NCBI GenBank assembly: GCA_005408345.1
Contig: SEMN01000612.1
Span: 227,728-291,727 of the forward strand
DNA length: 64,000 nt
Reading direction: 5' to 3'
DNA from: Macquaria australasica
Taxonomy: Eukaryota > Chordata > Actinopteri > Centrarchiformes > Percichthyidae
The position numbers and the translations under genes are program-made. Each line of letters starts with the position of its first letter. The first letter of the stretch is position 1. Of the stretch, positions 45,331 through 57,794 are shown piece by piece. Below the pieces are notes generated by a model, which worked only from the letters and a program-made list of their open reading frames with translations, was not told where the DNA came from and did not search any database.

Positions 45331-47462
45331 AGCTTCCAGGCAAACCAATCAACCTGAGTTGCTGAATTTTGCCTCCAGGAAGTACTGTCATTGTTTAAAT
45401 AATGCTCACATTCATCATACACCTTTAAATTACTTTAAATATAGTATTTCATTTAAGTGGTTTATTTAACAAAGTCAGTTTCTTGTGCATAAATGTCAGT
45501 ATTGAATTCATTATAGCTTAGGCCTATTGGCAGTTGTTGTCAAAGATAACTGGACAACACTAACATGCCTTCTGTGTGTACTTTATTCAGGTTTAACTAC
45601 AAGGCCTTCATCAGGGTTTTCACAGAATGAGTAAAATCACAGTCACTAAGTATGTACAACAAAATGGCTGACTATTAATAATCCAATGAAGCCTAGACAT
45701 GTAGGTGGATATTATCTAAAGATGCTGGGGTAAAAGAGTAAAGAAACTAGGCAGCAGAATAGAATAAATGTTATGATAAACTAATAAATTGATGGGTGAG
45801 AAGTGAGACGAGCATCCCTCACACTCACAATGGTCAATTTAAGGCTCACTCTGTTCTCTCTGCTCCCTCTCACGCACCAGGTGCCAAATATACTTATAAA
45901 TATAAGTTTTGCGACTCTTTCCTGCTCCTACTCATGTTTGACACACCTCTGTCTCAATGACAAAACTCCATTACTGTTACAGATAGATGAAGCCAGCAAT
46001 GTTATGTGTTCTGTGTCTGAAGAGGAATGCAGGGCTGAAAGCAATACATACTTTTCACCAGGATTGTTTCATTGTTCTACAAACACAAACTTGTTTCATC
46101 AGAAGCATTTTAAATATGCTGTAATTGCATAAGAATTTGTACAGACATTAATATCACCACTTTCTTTTTTGCATTTGTTCACCTGTTTAGTCAGCACTAA
46201 TATAGACTGAGATCACATCAAGTAGCAAGACGACAAGCAAAAAAAACAAAAAATACACGATACAAACCAGGCAGCAGCATACAGCGTCATACATTAAAGA
46301 GTAATCACAAGCATTATAGACAATATGAGAGACCTTTGGTTTAAAGTTGTTGAGGGGAAGCAGAAATTAATTAATTTTAAAGAAGTAATTTCAAAGTGCA
46401 GGACGGTCTGTTCCATTTATAAGCAGAATCAGACGCGCACCATGAACTCACTAGAATCTAATGTGGTAAACAACTTTAATTGAGCATCATCCTCTCTCTT
46501 TTTCATTCCTCTTGTTTGTCTCCTCTACAACATTATGCTGTACAAATACATTTGATTCTGCTACAAGCCTACAACAAAAGTCACTTTGTGCTTATACTGT
46601 GCAGCACATGCAGGTTTTACTTGGATATTACTTCAAACAACATTAATATGGCTTCTTGATTTCTTAATGAGCATGTAAAAATGAGCACTGAAGTGTTTTG
46701 CAACTTAATAACCCCCTTTATAATCATGCCTGTGCAAACAGCTGAAGTTGGTGCTATGGAAGTACAAGCTCCAAAAATGTAATTTTTCTCTTCTCCTTGA
46801 GGCCCAATTAAGAGTTTGCTCATAACCCTTAGAGTCCAGTCGACCGATACAGTAAAAAAAAAACAAAATATTTAGATGATTAATTACCTCTAAACTGCAG
46901 GAAGAACAACAACAAACCATGGACCAACCATCAAGAAATAACATAATTGGGGATGGAGCTTTTGAATAGCTTGATGTGGTGCGCAATGCGCCGTCCTCTA
47001 TGATGCTGTGCTGTCTCGCTATGAAATATTAATGCACATTGTGTTTTCTCCAGCTGAATGCTTTGTGCTCAAACATTTGCATTAAAGCAGTTATTGCATT
47101 TCAGCCGCTTAAAAAGCTGTTGGGGAGGAGAAACAACAAAATGTCTTTGCTGGACCACAGGCGGAATCTGTTTTGCTTTGCCAGCATTCGGTTCTGTCTC
47201 AGCTTGTCTTTCATTGAAGTGACAGCAGGTTAATACGAACCCAAGATTTCTCCCTTACACATACACACGTCATCACACAATGTAGTTTATTATACTCTTA
47301 GTGTGTGTGCGACGCTCTAGAGAGGCTATGGAACAGCCAGTCATAACAAGTAAGGATCAAACTCGCTGCCTTCATGAAAGCAGTAATAAAGAATAACACT
47401 TGGCTCAAGTGCTTTTTCTCTTTTGCAACATCGGTGACATATGTTAGCAGACGGTGCTCTCT

Positions 47463-47481
47463 CACACACACACACACACAC
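47463..47481. repeat. (CA)n microsatellite
   Basis: About nine CA units. Confidence 0.93.
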
Positions 47482-47833
47482 TCACATAAGTAACACACAA
47501 TCAAACATATCAATGAGGGAACAGCTGGCCTGCTGACTGTGCTCTGCCTCCCGACACTGTAGCATGTTGGGAAATGTTGTCCAGTATGTGTGTGTAATCT
47601 GCAGAGCATAAACAGATGTTCAAAATGCTGTTGGCGTCTCCTGCTGTTTCCCTCAACATCCCACTCCCCTCCACACATCCCTCCCCCCTCCTCCCGCATC
47701 TATCTCCCTCTATTTTTATCTATTTCTTTCTATCGCTCTCTCTCTTTATTAACTTTTTTCCTCTCCCTTTCTCTCTCTTTGACACAGTGAAAAAGAGGAA
47801 CTCATTGCTTATCTCGCCACCAATGCAAGCGTG

Positions 47834-47849
47834 CCCCCCCCCCCCCCCC
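47834..47849. repeat. Poly-C run (C16)
   Basis: Sixteen consecutive C residues. Such runs are often mis-sized in assemblies. Confidence 0.9.
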
Positions 47850-47949
47850 GGGACTTGTTATGGTGTGGCGCACGCCAATGACAGATAACGACTGGGCTAA
47901 TGAATTTCTAAACTAATCTATATTTGTACACAGTTCACAAGGGGCCAAG

Positions 47950-48012
47950 CAGGCAGAGGAGAGAGAGGGAGGGAGAGAGAGAGAGAGCGGAGGGGGTGGG
48001 GGTGGGGGAGCA
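47950..48012 (+). repeat. GA-rich tract ending in three G5 runs
   Basis: A GAGAGAGGGAGGGAGAGAGAG tract is followed by GCGGAGGGGGTGGGGGTGGG and further G. The three G5 runs separated by single T, with further GG/GGG, could form a G-quadruplex on the plus strand. Confidence 0.8.
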
Positions 48013-49821
48013 GACAGCCAACATTAATGAAAGCGGGAGGGAAGGCGAGGGGAAAGCTAAGCAGGTCGACTAACAGAGGCTGAGCTAAATAATATAGGAA
48101 TACTTTTGGGGTATGGTGAGGTGTGCCACCTACCTGGTCTAAACTGAGTCTAAATGAGTGCTACAGTCTGGCCAACCCTCTCCTAAGGAGCTGTTGACCC
48201 ACCTAAACGAGCTTTGTGGGGCTGTCTAAGTTCTGTTTCACGAAGGTTTTGGCATGAAAGTGGTCAGGTGTTCCAAATGTTTTCCAAAAATGTTGAAAGG
48301 GCCCCAAGAGAAAGTTCTGCCTCTATGTTTGGGCTTCTAGACCAGCGGGTGGTGCTAGAAATACTGGGCCTGCTCTAATTGTCTCACTTGGGGCCCTAAA
48401 ACAGTAGCTTAGGCCTTAAAGTACTCCTGCTAGTTGTGGGGAATACTTCTCAGAAAACAGTTGTGTAATGTCTTCTGTGGCTCTGGAGGAGCTTTGTCAA
48501 GAAAATGACTCAAGTGACATCACCGGGGAATATCGTCTTGGCTTTGGGGACCAAAGTGCAATGAACATCGGTATTATCTTGGAGCATTAAGTCATTTGAC
48601 TTGTATCAATTGATGGCTGCAGCACACACCGGACACATCTTACAGACAGAGGAAGTAGTCATTGTAGGTCGTGCTGATCCACAGAACAAATGTGATCAAA
48701 CTGCTGCTTTTTTGAAGAGATGGGAGGCACTGAGAAATAGGATAGTGGCGTATCCTGATTAGTTGATGCACGTCAACTGGGGGTGTTAAATTTAAATGAT
48801 GTGTCTTGAAATGATCTCGATCTCAATTATCAAGTTGCATTATGGGAAGTGTAGGATCTAGTGTTTTGGAGCTCTCTGGAAGCATAAGATTATGCCAGCT
48901 GCTTATAATTACATTTTCATTCTTTCACTGTGAGCTGATATCACTTGGGTGGCACTGAAAAGATTTGGAGTGGCCATTCCCAAAGCAAAGCTTCACCAAG
49001 GGCCCCAAAAATGTTTAGGCCAGCCCTGTTGGTGACAGAGAGAATGTGTTCCCCACACCGGGCACCATTTCATTTTGGATATTTGAAATTATCTGTCAAA
49101 TTATAGATACTCACTGTGGGTGCATTGGATGATTGCATTATCAATTTCATTTAATTATACAGTTCAAACTGCAAAATAAGTCTCAACAGAAGATTCATTT
49201 GAGCCCTGGACTCCTGATGTTTTCATATTAGATTGAATAAAGGGTCAACTGAAAAATATTAGTGGTGTTTTTAATTTACTTAAAAATTAATTAATTAAAT
49301 TAACATTTTATATTGAATTTTAAGTTGTGTCTGGAGCTGACTTCATTCACGTTCTTTACACTGAAAGTATGTGTTTCCATTGTTATGCTTTCTACTGAGT
49401 TTCTCCCAGCACATGAGCACCTCCAAAGTTAGTTTGAAATCCATACATGCTTCAAGTGCAATTCTCCACTTGGATGCACAACATTAGAGAGCTGATTTAT
49501 GTTTTGCATTTTCTCATTGTTCTTTTAATTTTAAGTGGGTTTGATGGACATAACCGCAGGCTCCTACACACACCATCACTGAAGCGTCTGATGGACTGAC
49601 TAAGCTAAATCTACAGCTGTTATATTTTAAATTATAATGAGCTCTGGAGGCTCAGACTTAACTTTAAAAGAGAATAAAATAACCACCCAAGTTTACCAAG
49701 TCTTCTTAAGTGACCCCACTTTGGGTGGAGCTCAGCAACTCTTTTCTTCATGTTATGTGTTTCTTCCAGGTGCAGTGTCTGAAGTATGTATTAGCCAATG
49801 AGAGTTTATTGATGAGAAATA

Positions 49822-50188
49822 TTTTTAAAGAGCACAAAACAAATTCCAGCACTACTCAGTCTACATGTCAACATTTGAGAGCGCACAGGCACGGTGTAAC
49901 ACTTGATTTGAGCATGCAATTGTGTAATTACATTCGAGCCAGCAGCAGGGATTCTCACGCTCGTAATGATCAGAGCTGCTCGTGCTCACTTTTGGCAGTC
50001 TGAATTCCCAGAGTGCAAACTCAAACTGAGAGCAGAGCATCACCAGTTCAATTTGCCCTGGAAGTGAAGGGCATACACATGATCGGGATTGCACACGCCG
50101 ATTCTGCTCTTCTGAATATGTGTGTGTGCGCTGTCACATATTGACTCTCAGACTGAGTAGCGCTCATTTGTTTTGTGCTCTCTCAAAT
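49822..50188. mobile_element. Palindromic MITE with ~60-bp inverted repeats
   Basis: Left AGAGCACAAAACAAATTCCA, then GCACTACTCAGTCT, GTCAACATTTGAGAGCGCACA. The right side has the reverse complements in reverse order, read on the minus strand as AGAGCACAAAACAAATGAGC, GCTACTCAGTCT, GTCAATATGTGACAGCGCACA. The ~240-bp centre has no coding frame; the ORFs at 49710-50003 and 49861-50094 are shadows. Outer borders are uncertain by about 10 bp. Confidence 0.8.
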
Positions 50189-52186
50189 CTTTTGTCCTCA
50201 ATGTAAAGGAGGAAGAAGAAGAGCATGAGCTAAAAGGAGGGTCACATTTAAAGACACAGCGAAGTAAAAAAAAAAAGCAAAAAAAACATTTCCAAGTTCT
50301 CATTCAGTGTCCCTTGTTCGGTTATCTCTTGGTGTTTGTCTACTATATGTCAAATCATGCTGCTAGCATGGCTAAAGTATTTTTGAGTATTTATATATCA
50401 AAATCCTTCTATTTTTTCTTTCTGTAAAACGCTCAAATATTTTTGATGACTCATCCTTTACCATGGGTTGTCTACATACATTTATTCAACCAATTGTGAT
50501 TTGGGGCACCAAGGTAACCACTCCCATCATATTAGAATGCAATGTTTTATATGATGGGATTCAGTTAGCTTAGTTAGCGTGTGGATTGTGGTGTGTGTTT
50601 AAATATTGGCTAAACATTTTTTTTCAATTTATTTCTCATAGTCCGTCGGCCCCAGATCTAATAAAGCGAGTGAACGAGATGTGGGTGGAGGCCAACATTC
50701 CAAAAATTAATTAATACCCTGTACGTGTATTCTGTTTCACTTGGAAATGTGTCATATTACAATAGCTAAGACTGCAACTGTGTCTTTAGTAGCAACAATG
50801 CCCACTCACAAAGACAGCATAAGCCATTCCCAAGTCCTGTTGCGCCACTCCAGTACTGAGAAATCTTGAGGCTATACTGTACTTTGTTAGAGAAATAAAT
50901 CCCATCAGTGGCAGCTAGTACAGGCAGACTTTCCATGTGAGGCAGTGCCAATTATCCAATTCAATTATTTCTCTTTTGAAGGCTTCCACAAATAGGTTCA
51001 GTTTTGTTTCAGGCAATGTTAAAGGACGTGCACAGTCAAAATGAAAGAGAAAAAAGGATTTAGACAAGATAAACTAACAGAGTGGTCATTAGTGGAAAGT
51101 GAGTGAAAATAATGAAAGGTTACTATTATATTAGGTTACTATATTAAATTAACACAGAATTTAAAGGTGATATAGAAATGGCACTTCTGTATGCATGTGC
51201 TCATGTAGAGCCGAAAGAGACTGAGAATGGTTCCCTCAACAAGGCCTCTCCCTCAATATGACCTTTATAAGCTAAAAATAACACGAAAATCTTCTATCCT
51301 GTTACACTGAACTTTACGCACCAAAGTGTCCTTTTCAATGTTTTTCCCACATGTTGTTGTTTATCATCTGGCTGGCGAAGGAATGCCCTCCCCGATACCA
51401 ATTTGGACTAAAACACCCAACAGAAGACACTAGTGACAGATTTACTGCTAGTGCCCCTTCTACCCTAGGCCTTGCCCTGGCCCTTTTCACCCCATAGCCA
51501 TCTCTTGGAATAATGTTTTCATGCCCTGTTCAGGAGTACTGCCCTTGCCCTTGACCAAGGCAGAGCGGGAGTTGTCCCCAAGCGCAGGAGACTGGCTGCC
51601 CAGTTATAGTTAGGATGGGTCAAATGATAAGGACGAGTTTCCTCACAGGGATAAATAAACTGAACTTACTAACCTCCTATGGCCCTGCCATGGCCTTCTC
51701 TGGCCCCAGTGCCTGGTCTACTGTAGACAAGGGCATCATACAGAATACAGGAATGTTTTTCACTTATTTTCTTATGCCTCCAAAGACAGAGGTGCCCTTG
51801 TTTTTCCTCCTTTAAGTTCCTGCCCCTTGATTAAGTTCCTGCGGTCACTAATGTGCACATAAATACAAGTTTTTGTCATTCTTGTTGCTCTTAATGTATT
51901 CAAATCAGCTTGTATTTCATAAAAAAAAAATCCCCCATCAGTTTGAAATGCTAGAACACTTTTCTCAGTAGATCAGGACAAAAGTTATTTGTTCTAAATG
52001 ACCAAATGGTATTTCACAAAAACACCTGGAGGCCGTTTCCTTATGAGCTGTTTGCAAAACTGATACCCAATCGATCATTCACTCAATTATTTTCACAGTT
52101 CTGTCCAACATTCCTATCAGTAATCATAACAGTTACTCACCAAGTGAGATGTAACAGTGTTATTCCTAAAAAACAGTTTGACGGGG
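50189..52186. other. Non-coding stretch; a repeat tail near 51590-51680
   Basis: GCAGGAGACTGGCTGCCCAG, GGATGGGTCAAATGATAAGG, ACGAGTTTCCTCACAGGGAT and AAATAAACTGAACTTACTAA resemble the 3' part of a fish repeat with GGATGGGTTAAATGCAGAGG. The assignment is weak. Nothing else was recognised. Confidence 0.35.
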
Positions 52187-52393
52187 CAAGAAACATGAGC
52201 AGTCAGAAGATCAGACAGGTTGTAAACACAGCCCCAGGTTTGCCAAACTTATTTGAAAGACAAAATGAAGGTGAAAGATACAATTATTACCCAAACTGTG
52301 TGTTGTAAACACCCATCATTCCGTGGGTCAAATTATCTGGGAAAATAGTTGGTTTGGTTACAACCTGTCTGATCATCTGACTTCTTGTGCTTG
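52187..52393. repeat. Inverted repeat with ~36-bp arms
   Basis: Left (52187-52225) contains GTCAGAAGATCAGACAGGTTGTAA. The right arm (52358-52393), read on the minus strand, contains GTCAGATGATCAGACAGGTTGTAA, one difference in this block, with looser similarity outward (CAAGAAACATGAGCA versus CAAGCACAAGAA). The spacer is about 130 bp. It could be a small MITE. Confidence 0.8.
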
Positions 52394-53129
52394 TTGCTCT
52401 GCTGGTCTTTGTTACACTCATACACACTATACACACCTGAATCTTAAATCATGCATAGTCCTGTCGTGCCTGTGCATGATATAGAACCAAAAGGACCCTT
52501 CTGTTTGCAGAAAGAGCCAGTAAAAAATCAAGCAGATCTACACACAGACAGGCAGCTTTAGCTCCACAGCTGGTGAGGAAGGAGCTCTCTCCCACTGGGG
52601 GCCCCGGTCCTCTCCGCCTCACCTGGCCAGGCCCCCAGCTGGCCGGGGCCACAGAAGGTGCTGCTGCCCGCAGATGTTGTTTACTTGAGGAAAGTACTGA
52701 GTCCACCAGGCAGCTCTTTTTGATTTCAGCCAGCAGTGTTTGGCAGATGCTCTGGTCGTGGCTGCGGCTGCAACACACAACAAAACCCTTTTGAAATGCG
52801 GATCATGTTCCTCCTGTCGAGAGTTGAAATATTTGAAGCTTTTGTTAAAACATGTTTGCTGAGCACTAATGCCCTCAGCTGTAGGCAAGTGGCTGTGTAA
52901 GGATTATATTCTTAAGTAAAATAGTTTTGGGTCAACACGTATAAACTGCAATAATGCAATGACGCCCATATTAAACTAGTTACTGTAGCATGGTATCATA
53001 ATTGATCCTTTCACTGCTGGTTTTCACCATGTGATGGCTGTGGCCACAGCCACACAATTGCAGTTATCTGGCTGCTGAGCTCTCCTTCCTGGCCAAACAA
53101 AAGATGGGGCTGAGGGTGGAGCCTGATTT
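52394..53129. other. Non-coding stretch, GC-rich at 52580-52680
   Basis: A GC-rich island-like patch has many CC/GG runs (GGGGGCCCCGGTCC, CCAGCTGGCCGGGGCC) but few CpG sites. The overlapping frames on both strands look like composition artefacts. Confidence 0.4.
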
Positions 53130-53510
53130 TATGCCAAGGCTCAACCCAAGGACCATACCAAGAGCTCTGTCAGCCTGGGGGGGATCAGGGTTTCTTTGTG
53201 TTGAGTTTTAGTTATTGTTTATGTTGTCCTCCCCTGTATTTGTTTATTGGTTTGATCACTCAGTATATAGGTTTCCCTCAGGTCTCATTTAGGCAGGTCT
53301 AGTAGTTGAGTTGGCTTCCTGTTTTGTTAGCTGTATTTTTCAGTAGAGTTATGTTTTGTTGACCTCTTTTAAGGGCCCTATAACTCTTAGTTCAGTTTTC
53401 TTCAGTTCTTTCTTTTTGGAATGTTTTTGTTGGAAATAAACCAAAGCTTTGTTTGAACTGTAAACCTGTGTTACCTGGTGCTTTGACTGCTTGGTCCACG
53501 ACACACCATC
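53130..53510 (+). repeat. Possible non-coding retroposed or MITE-like repeat
   Basis: T-rich sequence with AGTTTTCTTCAGTTCTTTCT, GTTGGAAATAAACCAAAGCT, TTGTTTGAACTGTAAACCTG and TTGACTGCTTGGTCCACGAC. The AATAAACC...TGTTTGAACTG...CTTGGTCCAC order is familiar from a fish repeat, possibly related (reversed) to the insertion at 14993-15398. Borders were not seen. Confidence 0.4.
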
Positions 53511-55724
53511 TGTGTAAACTTTTATGGAAATCCATGAATTATGGAAACATTTAGATGTAAACAAAAGCATGATACCATGCAGTAATTATTCTTACTATTG
53601 GGACCATCATTTTCCCCTACAGGTCCTCAGTCTAAGAGGGAGGAGGATATGTTCTGCCTTATTGATGGGAAAGTTAGCGACAGGAGATCAAAAGATCCTG
53701 TACAAATGGTAACCAATAAACGATCCTAACTTACGACTGGTAGTCAGGGTCATGGAAAAGTTGCCAGAAAACAGCAGTGAGAAAGTAGCACCAAAGGAGG
53801 TTGGACTGCTTGCTTCTTTCCATTTAGAATCTCTACACAGCGAGCTGCATTAAGGCCTGGGTATGCTTGAAACGAACTAAAGGAAAATGTGTTGATACTT
53901 GTTTGTACCTGTTCCCAATGTCCACCCTCTGGGGGGTGGGGTGAAAAGCATGCCGTAAAATAAAGGAGAGAGACACAATAATCATTCAAATGGACAGTCT
54001 CCTCCATCATTCGAAGACAATCATGGTGTGGCACTTTTACACATGAAAAGTGACTGAATTATTTGTGTGAAAAATGAAGAAAGAGCTTAAGAGAGAAAAT
54101 AAGGCCTGCTTTGCCACCTCCACACACCTGGTCAATCACTGTGTAAAATGGGCATGCTTGTCGGATTGTCCACTACAAAAACGGATGCAGGCCCTGCATT
54201 ATGACATTAGTGTGGGAGAGGGGGCTTCAGATGCTGTTCAATGATCTGACAAGCACTTTGTTTGAAGCATATTGAGACACTCAGGCTTCCTGTGCCAGGC
54301 AGCAGAAAAGTGTCAGAAAATAACAAAACAATGAACCTATATGAGTCCTCTTCAGGTTGCATTGCAGACAGAACCTCATTGATTGCGTTTCGTAAGATCA
54401 CGGACAAACAAGTAAAAACTTCAAGCGCAGTGGTGATGTACAGTGCCCAAGGTAGTTTGGCCTCTTGGCACTGTCCATAGGAAAAGAATGGCTTGATCAT
54501 GTATAGAGAGCCTTAGTTTCCTAAAGGAACACTGTGACATTGTCTGAAATATGTTTGCTCCTACTAACTCCAAAACTGTTTTAAAGGATAAGGCTGACAT
54601 TTTTTTGTTTGTTTTATTTTTATCAAAATAAATTCCCAAATGGTGTTTTTGTCCAAGATGCAATCCTGAAGAGACCAAAGCCAACAATAAAAAGTCATAT
54701 TGTTACATTTAGGTGACATATTCCTTAATCACGACAAACCTGATCACTGCAGTATAACCTAAAAACAACTCTGCAACTAACTTTTTTATCTCTATAATTT
54801 ACACTACTGAGGAATACCACACAGTGTAATGAAGGAATAAGTCACCCAGTGCAAATACTATGTATCTTTTATGTGTTTTTAATGGTTTTTAGATGACAAT
54901 GCAGTCAAATGGTGATGGAGACATCAGTAAAACAGACCATAAACTTCTTCAGAGCACCACACAATGTATTGACTGAGAAAGCATTGTGTAGTCTTGAGTC
55001 CTCCTCTGACCCCGGTGGTTTTGTGTTGTTCAAACACCTGCAAAGCCAACTTGTCATTTACCTAAATAAGTCTTGATGTGCCGCTGCCTGCTAATGGTGC
55101 TAGATGGGTACAGAGGCTCGATGAGCTATGAAAAGTCTTTATTGGATTTTAAACAGATTCATTAAGTGGACGAGTCTACCCTGTTGTGTGAGCTGCGCCG
55201 ATCCTTGAGAGGGGGAGCTAAAAAATGAAATTAAGCCGCCAGGTTTCAGATGGCACATTAGCATAGCTGTCGCGCTCAGCTACGTGATCCTGGCATTAAT
55301 TTGGTGTGCCTGCTTTGCATAAATGCGAATTACGGGTAGGGCTGTGGTAAATGTCAGCAGGGATCGGGGAGGGTGTGGGCAGGTTATGGGTGCTGGGAGG
55401 GAACAGGGTGGTGTGTTGGGAGAGGGGATCAAGGCAGTCTTCACGCAAGGTTGAGTTAATACCATGGGGCGGCCGTGCAGGCGAGGGATTTTATCTGCTG
55501 AACAAGTAGTTAGTGGAAAAGCCTCAGCTCATGTCCACCTCCCCGTCATTGACTGGGCTGCAGGGTTAGCTGCATTCTGTACAAATCAGCACAAATATAC
55601 CTTCCCTAAACTGTTTGTTTTCACTTCACTACATCTGTTGCCATTACACCTATTTATTCCAGCATGACGTGGCAGTGTTTTCCAATGAGACACTAAATTA
55701 ACATATCTGTCTTTTTATGTCTGA
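53511..55724. other. Non-coding stretch, nothing firm recognised
   Basis: 55130-55560 is repeat-poor with higher GC. The rest is ordinary AT-rich DNA. The frames at 53750-54034, 54207-54500 and 54421-54687 have no family features. Confidence 0.4.
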
Positions 55725-57172
55725 TACACTATGTGGCCAAAAGTATGTGGACATCCAAACATTACACGCAAATTTGATTGATGAACATCTCAATGCAGCC
55801 ACTGATGTTGGGCAATAAGGCCTGGCTCACATTCAGCGTTCCAGTTCATCCCAAAGGCATTGGGTGGGTATGAGGTCATTCAACTACTCCATTTTCAGGT
55901 ATGAGTCCCAGTGTAGCAGTGTGTTAGATGAATGTGTGTATGTGCTAAGGAAACAATTTATGATACGGTATGTTCATGTATTGTGAAGTAACGACGTTAA
56001 TTACCAGACGACGACTAAGCTAGCCACATTAGCCTCTTGCCATGCTAACCGCTCCGTTGTTTTCAGGGTAGCTGTACTGTCAGAGTAAAATACGATAATA
56101 GTTTATCGCTGTAACTGTACTGAAATAAGGTTCGATAATTAATGTCAAGTGTTTTCCAGTAACAACTAGTTACTAAGAGTCTATGAGTAACAGGACATTT
56201 AGTTGGTTTACTGTTGCAATGCTGTATTCTAGGCTACATGTAATGCTCTTAAAGAGAGGCTGAGAGTAACAATGCAAAATTTGTACGAGTTCAATGATAA
56301 AAACTAAAATGTTGGACTGTTATCTTAAAATGCATTTCCCTAGTAGTATTTCTGTACAGTTTCTGATATTTGGCTATGTACAGTACACAGGTTTAGTACA
56401 GTAAAGAGAGTGAGAAAGCTGTATAGCATATATTATGAGATATGTTCTCATATTATTTTTTTGTATGGTTATTATACATATGATCTGAGGAAAGTTTGTG
56501 TCTGTGCATCTTTCATTCAACTACTCCCTTTTCAGGGCTTTTACGCTAGCAGCCAATGCTAATGCTAAGTATGGCTTTTCTTGGTGCAGATTTTCTTGGT
56601 GCTAAATACAAACCTGGCTCCATGGCAACATTATACTTCCTGTTTGCATGACCCACCCATAGCATGGTGGGAACTGTAATTCCAAAACTGAACATGTTTA
56701 TCTCAAATAGAAATAAGAAAAACAGTAGGACGGATAAAATACATGAATGTTACCTTTTGCAACTTCAAAACATTGTTTTACATCACTAAGGCTCAGCATA
56801 TTTTAGCAGTATTATTATCTGGTTATGTATACAGGTTGTTTCAAAACAGCCTGTTGACATACAGGCAAAAACTCAAACAATTTCAAATCACATAAAAGCA
56901 GTGCTACAACGGACATGCAACCAATGGCATACAAATGAATGACATTTCTTAATAGCCTATAACCTATTCTGAAAATAAGAGTATATGACATGCCTAGCTA
57001 GGACATGCAGTGATTGTGCCAAAAGCCTTTAAATAAAGAGTGTGAAAAACGAGCAAAACGAAAAGCCAAACGGTTAACTTGAACTAAGGGGCCGAGCCCA
57101 AACAACGGAAACCATAAAGTACACTAAATTATGTGGACTGGCGTGTCCACGTAGTCTTGGCCATGTAGTGTA
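55725..57172. mobile_element. Composite element with Tc1/mariner ends
   Basis: The left end TACACTATGTGGCCAAAAGT (55725-55744) is matched in reverse complement at the right end by TGTCCACGTAGTCTTGGCCA...TAGTGTA (57144-57172). A TA borders each side, as for Tc1/mariner insertions. Just inside the left end is transposase-region sequence on the complementary strand (CACTGATGTTGGGC, AATAAGGCCTGGCTCACATT, TTCATCCCAAAGGCATTGGG), after a deletion at 55793. Beyond about 55875 the ~1.2-kb interior is unrelated to Tc1 and non-coding. It contains the duplicated phrase TCATTCAACTACTCC(A/C)TTTTCAGG at 55876 and 56513. Confidence 0.8.
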
Positions 57173-57639
57173 TCTGACTATGTATGTGTGATGAACTGTT
57201 ACACTCATACAAATGGGATTTTTACAAAATTAAATGAGCATTATCTCCACTCATTCATCTAATTAATTAGCTTCATGTGATAATTTCAATAATGTACATG
57301 TGTTATTAGTAAGAAAAGCTAGGAGCACTTACCTTGTAATTACACATTTGTATTCATTGTAGAGGAATGACTGTATATTACACCACACACATATGTTGTA
57401 TTCATGTACTGGAGGGTTAAACAGACACCTAAACTCAGTTTACACTCTGTTTTTGTCATGAAGAATTACACAATTCTTCAAAATTGAGAATTCTTTTTGT
57501 TTGCTTGTTTTTAATGTAGTGAACCAAAGCTTTTATTTCCTCCCTTTTCTATCTCTTCATATGACCAGGTAAACCTGCAGCCTTAACCTCAGCCAGCCTT
57601 CATCTTATTTGTCTCCTCTATGTCGGAGAGAGAGCAACA
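57173..57639. other. Non-coding stretch, nothing recognised
   Basis: AT-rich sequence with no identifiable element. Confidence 0.4.
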
Positions 57640-57745
57640 CTGGGGAGGAGGGAGCAAAAAAGAAAAGACAAGAAAGGAGTGGAAGAGATGGATTAGAGAG
57701 TAGGTGAGCAGGGAGAGAGGAGAGAAAGTGGTTTGGTTAGATGAG

Positions 57746-57794
<49 letters not shown>

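Larger units (their letters stand above)
45331..49821. other. Non-coding stretch with simple repeats, candidate regulatory DNA at 46960-47240
   Basis: At 45540-45640 the phrase ACAAGGCCTTCATCAGGGTTTT, next to ACTTTATTCAGGTTT, resembles the 3' part of a fish retroelement in reverse, but it is too short to assign. 46960-47240 is repeat-free and compositionally even. 48130-49060 holds unrecognised sequence without frames. No gene was found. Confidence 0.35.

Noticed and set aside
45540..45640. Possible retroelement 3' end with CCTTCATCAGGGTTTT
   Set aside because: The GATGAAGGCC-type phrase is common in several unrelated fish retroelements. It is too short to assign or to bound.
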